Source: a virus
Strand: one strand, 5' to 3'
IMG/VR virus record: IMGVR_UViG_3300036985_006499
Span: 1 to 31,118 of that record
Length of the DNA stretch: 31,118 bases
In this document: piece after piece, positions 22,564-30,406 of the stretch
How positions within the stretch are numbered: position 1 is the stretch's first letter
How the letters are laid out: each line of letters opens with the position of its first letter
Program-made: the position numbers and the translations under genes
Notes under the pieces: generated by a model
The model's input: the letters and a program-made list of their open reading frames with translations, nothing else
The model's database searches: none
Told to the model about the DNA's origin: nothing

Positions 22564-22790
22564 ATATTTTTTTCACATAGATAGTTTCTGCAATTTTTAC
22601 AGAGATAACTACTATTAGGATTAAAATTATAAATAAATTTTTCACATTTTTTTTCAAAATCAATTCTTTCAAACGCCAAATTAGCAGGAACTCTTTTCAT
22701 TCCCTTGAATATTTTTGAATGTTGTCTCTTACTCCTATCATTTGAAGTTCCTTTGTATTGATGTTTTCCATTTGTCCAAGTAGTGTTCAT
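22560..22790 (-). CDS. Small basic protein with a C-terminal Cys pair
   Basis: A 76-aa protein rich in Lys and Arg. It begins MNTTWTNGKHQYKGTSNDRS and ends YLCKNCRNYLC, giving a CxxC and one more Cys; with C49 these could hold a metal ion. No family recognised. It overlaps the 59-aa ORF upstream and the zinc-ribbon gene downstream by 4 bases each, which supports it as a translated member of this small-gene run. Confidence 0.5.
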   Translation of the reverse strand: MNTTWTNGKHQYKGTSNDRSKRQHSKIFKGMKRVPANLAFERIDFEKKCEKFIYNFNPNSSYLCKNCRNYLCEKNI

Positions 22791-22966
22791 TTTTTTAAGT
22801 TTATTAATCTTTGGATTAAATTTTCAGCTTGTGATTTAGACAAACCAATTTTCATTAACTTGTTCGCATCTATTGTTATTTTTGTTTTATCTATTTTTCT
22901 TTTTCTTTTTAACTTATCTATGTAATTATTATCTCCAAACTTAGGAATTTCATATTCGAATATCAT
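22787..22966 (-). CDS. Small helical protein, 59 aa
   Basis: ATG at 22966 to TGA at 22787-22789, which overlaps the next start as ATGA. It opens MIFEYEIPKFGDNNYIDKLK, has a basic cluster KRKRK and ends with ANKLMKIGLSKSQAENLIQR, a likely helix pair that could bind DNA. The start codon lies one base after the -10 box of a consensus promoter, so a transcript from that promoter would lack it; translation would then need read-through from upstream. No family recognised. Confidence 0.5.
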   Translation of the reverse strand: MIFEYEIPKFGDNNYIDKLKRKRKIDKTKITIDANKLMKIGLSKSQAENLIQRLINLKK

Positions 22967-22967
22967 A

Positions 22968-22996
22968 ATTATACTCTAAATTTATTATCTTGTCAA
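22968..22996 (-). promoter_or_regulatory. Consensus sigma70-type promoter upstream of the accessory block
   Basis: On the minus strand TTGACA (22996-22991), exactly 17 bases and TATAAT (22973-22968) match both boxes fully. It sits between the helicase stop (22999) and the 59-aa ORF. The start site is expected near 22961, just inside that ORF. It could drive the deformylase and glycan genes independently of the replication genes. Confidence 0.75.
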
Positions 22997-22998
22997 AT

Positions 22999-25344
22999 TT
23001 ATTGATATGGCTCATACATTTCTCCCGTCAATTGCTTTAAATTGAGCTTTCCAGAACCTATTCGACCATGTCGATTCTTGTTAATAATGGCTATTAATGG
23101 TATATCTTCTCCTGTCCTATATTTTTCAATTATATCTTCTTCAGAACCTTCTCGCTTGAGATAAATAAACAAATCAGAAGCAGCTTTTATAGCTCCTGAT
23201 CCTTTACCGGAAACATTCAACATATTTCCATTTTTATTATCTTCATTAGAAATTTGAGAAAGAATTACAGTGGTAGTTTTTAGTTTTCTGGTAGAGTTTT
23301 GTATTTTTTTAATCGCATTAGTCAATAATGTATATTCATCTCTAGCTTGTCCGGAAACATTTTGGATATAATCTAAGAAAAACACATCCACTTGTTTCTT
23401 AAAATTTTCAACTTTCATAGTTGCAATAATTTTATCAACATCAAAACATTCAGAATAAATTTTCATTTCTTTTTCTCTAAGTTTTGTTTTAGCCATTGAT
23501 TGCAGATGATATATTTCATTGTCTGTCAATCCTTTTTTAATCTGTATCGGAGACAAACTTGTTTCTATTGCTAATAGTTTTCCAACAATATCTTCCTTGC
23601 TCATTTCAAGAGAAAATACTACCACTTTTTTATTTTTGTCTAAAAGATTTTTAATCAAATTACACATCATTGAACTATTATGATTAACAATGAAATTATC
23701 AAGCAGGTATAAATTATCTCCATCTAATGTAAAACCTCTATATTCTCCAATCCCCAATGATTCTACTTTAAATCCAGTAGTTAAGTGATTTCTTGTAGAA
23801 GAAAACTTTTTAATTTTTTTCCTTTTTATTCTAATTGGAATTTTCCAAACTGGTCCACCGATATAAATTCTATAACTTTTACATACTTTTCCATTTGAAA
23901 AATTGGTAATAGATTTTCTTATTTTTTTAGTAACTCTAAAACCAAGAGACAGTGCTACAAACTCAACATCATTTGCTATATATTCATCAATAGTTGAATA
24001 TTCATAAGCATAATTTCCACTAGCATTACCATCAGAATCTATTAATCCAGCAAGTAATTCTAATCTATTCTTTCTTGAGTTTATTTTATATATATTTGGA
24101 ATGTGTTTATTTTTTAATAAATTTAATTTATTTAAAGTTCCTTGTAATGAATCTTCACTTCTTGTTAATTTTTTATTTTTTCTTGTAATTGAAAGTGTTT
24201 TACATAATCCATTGTTATTTACATGCAGTTTCATTTTTAATTTTTTTGCATATTTTTTTAAATCTAATTCAACTTCATTATCAGGATTAGTTATTCTTAC
24301 TGATTTAGCATCACCATCACCAAGCCAAACTCCTAAAAAATAAGGGTCAATTAATAGTTTTTTTTCTTTAAACTCAATTGGCTTTCTGTATAACTTACTT
24401 CTATGCTTAAATCCATTACTTGATTTTAAATAATTTTCAACAGAAATATTTGTGATCTCTCCTTTTTTATTTGTCCAAATTTTATCTCCTGACATTCCAG
24501 TTCTTTTAACAGATAGTATATGTTGACTATTAACAACAAAATCAGAACCATAATATGGTTTAATTTTATACATATTATCCTTACCTCCACAAATACTCAA
24601 AACATTTCTAGGCTTACTATCTTGACCCATAACCTTATCACCAACAATAATATTTTCAATTTTTTTAATAGAACCATCATACATTAATATTTTTGTTCCT
24701 AGTCCATGACATTTTCCAACGCTAGTAAACGCAGTTATTGTCCACAAATGTTCTTCTCTATATCCGTCAATAGCTGCATCAATAAATCCATAACCGCAGG
24801 GAATTCCAATGCTTAATTCTCCATCGGCTTTCTTCAAAGAATATGCCTCTTGACTTGCAGTATAATCGTCTAATATTTCATCTATTGATGTTCTTTTTTC
24901 ATTGTCATCATCTATTGTTCCTAGTATTTTTTCAATATCTTCACAAACTGTTTTTTTATCAATAATTTTTCCAAGATTTATTTTCTCATATTCTTTTCCA
25001 AAAAACTCATAAAACATCCTAAGACTTCCTTTTTCCAAAACTATCTCAGCATAATGTTCCACCTGAGAATCTGTTGTGTGGTTTTTACAAAGTTCTGCCA
25101 AATAAGACGATCCTCCGATAAATTCCAAGTTATTATTTTTTTCAAGATAATCGCTAACAGTAATTATGTCAGAAATAACCTCATTTTTGTATAAATTTAT
25201 AATAGCATCGTAAATAACACTATGTTTTTCCCAATAAAAGCTTGATTTTTTGAGCTTTTGTGCTATTAGGTCTATCTTTTTAGAACCCGATAGCAGTGAA
25301 CCCAAAATATATTTCTCCGCTTCTAAGTTTTGTAAGTTGTTCAT
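22999..25344 (-). CDS. dnaB: DnaB-type replicative helicase with intein
   Basis: The precursor is 781 aa; without its intein (residues 212-556) the helicase is 436 aa, a normal DnaB size. The N-terminal domain (NLEAEKYILGSLLSGSKK) is typical, as is SDIITVSDYLEKNN. The P-loop reads AFTSVGK (205-211), the intein, then SSMMCNLIKNLL. Downstream are VVVFSLEMSKEDIVGKLLAIE (H1a-like), VDVFFLDYIQN (Walker B), ILSQISNE (H3) and KNRHGRIGS (H4 with the Arg/Lys finger). DnaB unwinds the fork 5'-3' as a hexamer. The start follows a small ORF by 16 bases in the same operon as the initiator. Only the spliced form can bind ATP. Confidence 0.92.
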   Translation of the reverse strand: MNNLQNLEAEKYILGSLLSGSKKIDLIAQKLKKSSFYWEKHSVIYDAIINLYKNEVISDIITVSDYLEKNNNLEFIGGSSYLAELCKNHTTDSQVEHYAEIVLEKGSLRMFYEFFGKEYEKINLGKIIDKKTVCEDIEKILGTIDDDNEKRTSIDEILDDYTASQEAYSLKKADGELSIGIPCGYGFIDAAIDGYREEHLWTITAFTSVGKCHGLGTKILMYDGSIKKIENIIVGDKVMGQDSKPRNVLSICGGKDNMYKIKPYYGSDFVVNSQHILSVKRTGMSGDKIWTNKKGEITNISVENYLKSSNGFKHRSKLYRKPIEFKEKKLLIDPYFLGVWLGDGDAKSVRITNPDNEVELDLKKYAKKLKMKLHVNNNGLCKTLSITRKNKKLTRSEDSLQGTLNKLNLLKNKHIPNIYKINSRKNRLELLAGLIDSDGNASGNYAYEYSTIDEYIANDVEFVALSLGFRVTKKIRKSITNFSNGKVCKSYRIYIGGPVWKIPIRIKRKKIKKFSSTRNHLTTGFKVESLGIGEYRGFTLDGDNLYLLDNFIVNHNSSMMCNLIKNLLDKNKKVVVFSLEMSKEDIVGKLLAIETSLSPIQIKKGLTDNEIYHLQSMAKTKLREKEMKIYSECFDVDKIIATMKVENFKKQVDVFFLDYIQNVSGQARDEYTLLTNAIKKIQNSTRKLKTTTVILSQISNEDNKNGNMLNVSGKGSGAIKAASDLFIYLKREGSEEDIIEKYRTGEDIPLIAIINKNRHGRIGSGKLNLKQLTGEMYEPYQ
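23677..24711 (-). mobile_element. LAGLIDADG intein in the helicase P-loop
   Basis: Residues 212-556 of the helicase (345 aa) form the intein. It starts at Cys212 (CHGLGTKILMYDG), has the block B His in VNSQHILSV (271-279) and ends VNHN (553-556) before the +1 Ser557. Splicing joins VGK to SSM and restores the P-loop. Two LAGLIDADG helices, LGVWLGDGD (337-345) and LLAGLIDSDG (430-439), show a homing endonuclease with both acidic residues, so mobility is plausible. Phage and bacterial DnaB P-loops are known intein sites. Confidence 0.9.
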
Positions 25345-25360
25345 AGAATCGTTTTATTGC

Positions 25361-25632
25361 TTAAATTTTGCGTTCTGCGAGGTTTTTATGACTAGATGAT
25401 ACATTGATACCATTTTGGGGGTAGAAGCCCTTAGAACTCAATTTTAGAGCTTCTCCGAAAATTGTTCCGTTTTCAATTTTTTTTATCGATATCACGTGAC
25501 CTAGGCTTATCCACTCTCCAGTTCTTTTCAGGTAGAACATTCCTGATCTTTTTTCTGCCAGTAATTGCGAAATTTGCAAGTACTCGTCATTGTTTATTTT
25601 TATTTTTTCTCCAGATATGTTTAGAGTGTAGT

Positions 25633-25636
<4 letters not shown>
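25361..25636 (-). CDS. Hypothetical protein between initiator and helicase, 91 aa
   Basis: A 91-aa protein starting MNYTLNISGEKIKINNDEYL. The first half looks like a small beta domain with a helix (YLQISQLLAEKRSGMFYLK), the second half is extended (GHVISIKKIENGTIFGE, then GFYPQNG). No motif is recognised. It overlaps the initiator stop by 4 bases and precedes the helicase by 16 bases. That place is often taken by a helicase loader, but this protein is short and has no P-loop, so I leave it unnamed. Confidence 0.5.
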
Positions 25637-26565
<929 letters not shown>

Positions 26566-26580
26566 ATATTTTTATAATTA

Positions 26581-26665
26581 AAAAAATCAACTTGAGCCAA
26601 CACTAGACTAAACCAAGGTAAATGAAAAACCTATAAAATCTAGTGTTGACTTAAATTGATTTTTT
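26581..26665 (-). promoter_or_regulatory. 27-bp hairpin in the initiator leader, terminator-like
   Basis: Arms 26581-26607 and 26639-26665 pair over 27 positions around a 31-base loop. On the minus strand only one pair is an A-C mismatch and two are G-U; on the plus strand two are mismatches, so the minus-strand RNA folds better. The 3' arm on that strand ends in seven T (26586-26580), 15 bases before the initiator ATG at 26565. This is the shape of a leader attenuator, or of an operator. The rest of the 179-base gap (26666-26744) shows nothing else I can name. Confidence 0.7.
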
Positions 26666-26744
26666 GATTTCATTTTATCAGGTTTAAGTTGTTTATACTA
26701 TTGCACATTTGATTTTATATGTCAAATGTGCTAAGTTTAAAAAA

Positions 26745-27671
26745 CTAAAATGGAACATCTTCAATTCGTATTTGACTATCGTCTTTTATTGGTTCTTCTG
26801 GTATTTCAACAGCTTCTTCTTCATCGATATTTATCGTAGGAATATCTTCTACAGGTTTTTCCAATTGTTTAACATCTTGTTTTTTCTCAAGTATGTTTTC
26901 AAATTTAATATCTCTCTGTTGAAGATCACTGTTAAACTTATCTTGAATAGAACTTATTTGTTTCAAATCATTGAAAGAAACCATTGAATCTTTTTCAAAA
27001 CACATTGAATAGGCAGGAACTCTTAATGGCCTTCCCTTATAATCTTTATCAACCAACACTGTGCTTACTTCTGTCCAGAATCCAACCATATGTTCTCCAT
27101 TTTTTCTGTCAAATGTTTTCATATAATCCATATATCTTCCTCTTGACATTCCTCTGCAATCTAATTTTATTATCTTAGGATTATTAAAATCTTCCAACAA
27201 AACATAAACAGCGTGTCTTAACTCTAGGTAGCCTTCTTTTATCAGATCATCTTTTCTGCTATATTTTTCTTGTACTTGTTTATAGTTTCCAGTAAAAACA
27301 GGAATATATTTATCATCTTTTTTTTCTTTGACTATGATAACTTCATTGTCTCCATAGCTATCAAACTCATTAGTGATGTATCTTGGAAGTCCTTTTTCTG
27401 TCCATTGGTATTTAGTTGTCAAATACATCCTAGTTTTTATCACCACGCATTTAAAGGGCTTAGAAAAACTTTCTTCTGAATATCCATTATCAGATTTAGT
27501 AGAAAGAACTAGATCTCCATGTTTAAACTGAGATTCTCTTGTGCTTCCATTAAAAACTGTCAAAACAGACATTGATTCAAATGATTGCATATTTTCTCCG
27601 GCTTTCATTGCCATCGATTCTCTTAGTTTTTTTATCTCATCTTCTGAAATTATTTGAGTATTGTTTTCCAT
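26745..27671 (-). CDS. Putative ssDNA-binding-like protein with SSB-type acidic tail
   Basis: A 308-aa protein. Residues about 35-235 are a beta-rich domain (VLTVFNGSTRESQFKHGDLV, FKCVVIKTRMYLTTKY, AVYVLLEDFNNPKIIKLDCRG). Residues about 260-308 are a long acidic disordered tail (PTINIDEEEAVEIPEEP) that ends IEDVPF. SSB proteins have a tail of exactly this kind (DDIPF), which recruits replication partners. Size and body differ from bacterial SSB and I cannot see an OB fold with certainty. The position between initiator and Rad50-like ATPase fits an SSB, or a recombination mediator. Confidence 0.55.
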   Translation of the reverse strand: MENNTQIISEDEIKKLRESMAMKAGENMQSFESMSVLTVFNGSTRESQFKHGDLVLSTKSDNGYSEESFSKPFKCVVIKTRMYLTTKYQWTEKGLPRYITNEFDSYGDNEVIIVKEKKDDKYIPVFTGNYKQVQEKYSRKDDLIKEGYLELRHAVYVLLEDFNNPKIIKLDCRGMSRGRYMDYMKTFDRKNGEHMVGFWTEVSTVLVDKDYKGRPLRVPAYSMCFEKDSMVSFNDLKQISSIQDKFNSDLQQRDIKFENILEKKQDVKQLEKPVEDIPTINIDEEEAVEIPEEPIKDDSQIRIEDVPF

Positions 27672-27677
27672 TGAGGT

Positions 27678-29345
27678 TTAATTAATTGTTAGTTTATCGG
27701 TTGAAACTTTGCATATGAAGTTTTGGATAGAAATATTTGGAACAGTGTCTATTACTTCTGAGTTGTCTAGGAAATATATTCCTATTTTATCTTTCAAAAA
27801 TGAATCTATTATTTGTGATAAGGCAATATCTATCTTTGTCCTTTCTCCTAATGACATTTTTGAGTATTCTTTGTTTCCAGAAAAAATCTTGAATACTTCC
27901 TTGTAGCTTAATCCGTTTTTAAGAAGTTCTAATGTAGATATATTTGCTTCCGGTATAAACTCTCTGAACTTTTCTATGATCGGTTTTAATTTGATGTCCA
28001 TTTCTCTGGCCGGTATTCCTTTAGGAGAAAAGATACTTATCAACTGAGTGTACATATCATTTTCTGTCCTGATGCTTGAAATAGTGCTTTTGAGTTTATC
28101 GACCTTTAAAACTCTTTCTTCTTCTTGTTTTTTTAATAATTCTATTTTGGATTTTTCTGATAAGTATTTCTGTTGTTCTTCTTCTAATTTTCTAAACTGA
28201 TCATAATCAACATTTATTTTTTCAGGTATGTTTTCTAACGGATAAATATTTCTTATCTTAGCTGACAATACATTTATCCTATTTTTATTATTTTCGTTTT
28301 CATTATACTCTTTTTCTTTTGAAAGGAAAATAAATTCTTCCTTGTCTATTTCTTCTTGAAGTTTTCTAGTTTCGACAGCAACCTTATTATTAGCTTCGTC
28401 AATTTTATCTTTATGTTCAGGGAGAATATCTTGTAAGCATAGCGGACATTTTCCTTCAGGGAGGTTAATTGTTTTCGATAATTCATTTTTTTTATTTGTT
28501 AAATTATTAATTATTTCTCTTGACGGTTTTTCTATTTCAAGTATTTTTATCTGATCTATTTCTTTTAAGATGGTATCGTTATTTTTTATTATTTCTTCAT
28601 TATCTCTCATCTTTAAACTTCTTGTTTCCCAAAGGGCATCTATCTTTCTTGAATTTTCTATAGCAACTTTCATTTCAGCTATCTCCTTTGACTTATCTTC
28701 GTATGGGTTTTTAGTAAGTTCAATTTTAACTGAATCTTTAAGAAGTGCGTTTATTCTGATAAGTTCATCATCATTTTCTTTTTTTTCTTTTAGAAACTTC
28801 TTATGATTTCCTTCAATGTTATTAAAATCAGTTCCAAATAACCATTCATCTTTACCTCCTAGTTCATAATATATTTCGCTTTTATCGATAGATGGAGTCA
28901 ATGATAGTATAAACTCTCTTTTTTCATTATCTGATAACCTCATAAAATAGCCTATGTTGAAAACAGCTTGAAAAACCTCATAAGAAGGAATTATTGAATC
29001 CAATTCTCTTTGAGTTATTATTGAATCATCTTCTGATTGTGAATTATCGCAGTAAGTTATTCTTGTTTGCTTATCTGTCCTTTCTCTTTTTACCGTATGA
29101 GTTATTCCATCTTTTTCAAACTCAACTTCAACCAAGCATTTTACTTTTCCGTTAGAGATATACTTGTTTGATTCTGTGGATGATCCTTCTGAGGTGCGAT
29201 TATAGAAACAAAAAATTATTGCATCTTTGATAGTTGATTTTCCAGATCCGTTATATCCGGAGATGTTGTTTGAATCCTTAAATTCAAATAGTTTTTCTTC
29301 TTCAAACTTTTTAAAATTGATGATTTTTACTTTATTGATTTTCAT
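27678..29345 (-). CDS. Rad50/SbcC-type zinc-hook ATPase
   Basis: A 555-aa SMC-like ATPase, close to the size of T4 gp46 (560 aa). It has Walker A GYNGSGKST (30-38), a coiled-coil region with the zinc hook CPLC (300-303) in its middle, the ABC signature MSLGERTKIDIALSQ (497-511) and Walker B IGIYFLDNSE (521-530). Walker B has Asp-Asn (D527-N528) where most members have Asp-Glu, so hydrolysis could be slow. Its usual partner is an Mre11/SbcD-type nuclease; none is visible in the window. It should tether and process DNA ends in phage replication and recombination. It overlaps the upstream small gene by 14 bases. Confidence 0.86.
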   Translation of the reverse strand: MKINKVKIINFKKFEEEKLFEFKDSNNISGYNGSGKSTIKDAIIFCFYNRTSEGSSTESNKYISNGKVKCLVEVEFEKDGITHTVKRERTDKQTRITYCDNSQSEDDSIITQRELDSIIPSYEVFQAVFNIGYFMRLSDNEKREFILSLTPSIDKSEIYYELGGKDEWLFGTDFNNIEGNHKKFLKEKKENDDELIRINALLKDSVKIELTKNPYEDKSKEIAEMKVAIENSRKIDALWETRSLKMRDNEEIIKNNDTILKEIDQIKILEIEKPSREIINNLTNKKNELSKTINLPEGKCPLCLQDILPEHKDKIDEANNKVAVETRKLQEEIDKEEFIFLSKEKEYNENENNKNRINVLSAKIRNIYPLENIPEKINVDYDQFRKLEEEQQKYLSEKSKIELLKKQEEERVLKVDKLKSTISSIRTENDMYTQLISIFSPKGIPAREMDIKLKPIIEKFREFIPEANISTLELLKNGLSYKEVFKIFSGNKEYSKMSLGERTKIDIALSQIIDSFLKDKIGIYFLDNSEVIDTVPNISIQNFICKVSTDKLTIN

Positions 29346-29580
29346 TTTTTTCTTTTAATTTATTAGCATAGTTTTTTCTCCAAACTTTTACACGATCTTT
29401 ATTTCTGGTTTCATACATCCTTTTATACATCATTTGGGCTTTTTTAGCGTGTTCTTTACAGCAATATTTTCTTATTTTTTGTCCTTCTTGTTTTACTATA
29501 GGATTATTACATCCTGGTAATTGGCAAGAAAAATATTCTTTGTAGTTTCGTTTCGAAAGTTTTTCGTATATTTCTTCCAT
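29332..29580 (-). CDS. Small Cys/His-rich protein, 82 aa
   Basis: An 82-aa basic protein with a Cys cluster: C19 and C24 (SCQLPGCNNP), then C44-C45 and H49 (YCCKEHAKK), a spacing that could form a zinc finger of the type often found in small phage proteins. The C-terminal 40 residues are helical and basic (MYKRMYETRNKDRVKVWRKN), which fits DNA or RNA binding. It overlaps the start of the Rad50-like gene by 14 bases and so may be made with it. No family recognised. Confidence 0.55.
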   Translation of the reverse strand: MEEIYEKLSKRNYKEYFSCQLPGCNNPIVKQEGQKIRKYCCKEHAKKAQMMYKRMYETRNKDRVKVWRKNYANKLKEKNENQ

Positions 29581-29589
29581 GGCATAGTA

Positions 29590-29778
29590 TTAATTAATTA
29601 TTTGATCATCATTTTTTATTTTCCAAAAATATAGGCACTTATCTTTTTCATTAGGATTCTTTTTTTTAATTCTTGGGCTTCCTATAAAGTAAGATTGATA
29701 TTCATCAGGTATTGCCTCATGACGAAAGCACTGATGTTTAAGTTCGCATTCTTCGTCATTACATTTAGTTATGTCCAT
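29590..29778 (-). CDS. Small Cys-rich protein, 62 aa
   Basis: A 62-aa protein starting MDITKCNDEECELKHQCFRH, with four Cys/His in the first 20 residues (C6, C11, C17, H20), and a single Cys at residue 48 (KCLYFW). Proteins with a 'C....C.....C..H' start and a later 'C.YF' are frequent in phages; they are of unknown function and may hold a metal or an iron-sulfur cluster. It is the first gene after the structured 413-base region and starts with the leader AAATTAAATTAAGTTT. Confidence 0.6.
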   Translation of the reverse strand: MDITKCNDEECELKHQCFRHEAIPDEYQSYFIGSPRIKKKNPNEKDKCLYFWKIKNDDQIIN

Positions 29779-29796
29779 AAACTTAATTTAATTTAC

Positions 29797-29896
29797 TTAA
29801 ACCATTTAAATCCGAAGACATTAAACTCTGCAGAATTGTAGGACTAGGCGTAATCCATTGACGAACCATTAACATCTTCGGGTTTGAATGGTCTAA
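29797..29896 (-). ncRNA. Hairpin 1 of the structured region (22-bp stem)
   Basis: 29797-29818 pairs with 29875-29896 over 22 positions with three differences, around a 56-base loop. On the plus strand two are G-U and one A-C; on the minus strand one is G-U and two are C-A. The loop repeats CCATT twice (29854-29868 region). Confidence 0.65.
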
Positions 29897-29903
29897 ACTA
29901 ATA

Positions 29904-29979
29904 TATCCTAAATCTAGGAGGCGTTCGGGAGGTAGCTACCTGATACCCCAGAGACTCCCCATCTCCTAGATTTAAGATA
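29904..29979 (-). ncRNA. Hairpin 2 of the structured region (17-bp stem with inner stem)
   Basis: 29904-29920 pairs with 29963-29979, 17 positions with one difference that is a G-U on the minus strand. Inside, GGGAG (29927-29931) can pair with CTCCC (29955-29959), and a perfect 12-base palindrome AGGTAGCTACCT lies at 29930-29941. Confidence 0.7.
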
Positions 29980-29980
29980 C

Positions 29981-30071
29981 ATAACTTATTGCTGATGACA
30001 GGATTAGACAAAAAGCATTTCTGCTGTCTGCCTTATTCTTCGGCAGAATCCAACCATCAGCTATAAACTAT
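29981..30071 (-). ncRNA. Hairpin 3 of the structured region, three-way junction
   Basis: 29981-29997 pairs with 30055-30071 (14 of 17; two of the three differences are G-U on the minus strand). Inside, GGATT (30001-30005) pairs with AATCC (30047-30051), and this encloses two further stems: AGAC/AGCA with TGCT/GTCT (30006-30029) and TGCC with GGCA (30029-30045). This is a cloverleaf-like junction but not a tRNA. Confidence 0.65.
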
Positions 30072-30156
30072 CTATCTAAAAATTAAGGCAAGTTATCACT
30101 GTTCCATCAACTATAGGAGTCATACAGCTACTTGATATTACATTTATTACTACTAG

Positions 30157-30175
30157 AGATATTGTTATAGACATA
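30157..30175 (-). repeat. 19-bp direct repeat, copy A
   Basis: AGATATTGTTATAGACATA on the plus strand, exactly repeated at 31005-31023. On the minus strand it reads TATGTCTATAACAATATCT and includes TATAAC, 5 of 6 of a -10 box, but I see no good -35 box. It lies just downstream of a gene's stop on the minus strand and upstream of the structured region. Possibly a promoter or operator. Confidence 0.7.
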
Positions 30176-30191
30176 GGATTATTTTAAAGAG

Positions 30192-30395
30192 TTAGAGATA
30201 AAGTTCTTCTTTTATATGTTTAAATAATTTTTTAAGCGTTTTTTCGCAAAACATAACGTGTCTTCCGTATCCTTGATTTATATCCACACAAAATAACTTA
30301 TCCTTGTATTCATAACTTCCAACGCCTATTTTCTTTACTTCTCTTACTTTCTTTATTTTAATTGTATAAAGATTAAATTCTTGTTCCTTCTTCAT
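30192..30395 (-). CDS. Small hypothetical protein, 67 aa
   Basis: A 67-aa basic protein (MKKEQEFNLYTIKIKKVREV) with a beta-like centre (GVGSYEYKDKLFCVDINQGYGR) and a helical end (KTLKKLFKHIKEELYL). No known family. It follows the beta-helix gene by 11 bases with an AATTAAATAACT leader, and is followed by copy A of the 19-bp repeat. The compact composition and close spacing support a real gene. Confidence 0.6.
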   Translation of the reverse strand: MKKEQEFNLYTIKIKKVREVKKIGVGSYEYKDKLFCVDINQGYGRHVMFCEKTLKKLFKHIKEELYL

Positions 30396-30406
30396 AGTTA
30401 TTTAAT

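Larger units (their letters stand above)
29779..30191 (-). ncRNA. Gene-free structured region, candidate ncRNA or leader
   Basis: A 413-base stretch with no plausible ORF. It holds three long hairpins in a row, 29797-29896, 29904-29979 and 29981-30071, separated by 7 and 1 bases, and a weaker one at 30089-30134. Each stem has substitutions that keep pairing on at least one strand as G-U, mostly on the minus strand. It could be a free RNA, or a long leader of the 62-aa gene (start 29778). I find no tRNA cloverleaf, Rfam family or tandem repeat in it by eye. Role unknown; see the separate stems. Confidence 0.6.

Noticed and set aside
24101-24343. An 80-aa plus-strand ORF opposite the intein
   Set aside because: Antisense shadow of the Lys/Asn-rich intein coding sequence.
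30089-30134. A fourth hairpin after the three long ones
   Set aside because: Only CAAGT/ACTTG and CTG/CAG pair with internal loops; too weak to list as a separate feature.
29779-30191. A tRNA gene in the structured region
   Set aside because: No acceptor stem with T-arm and anticodon loop of the right size is found on either strand.
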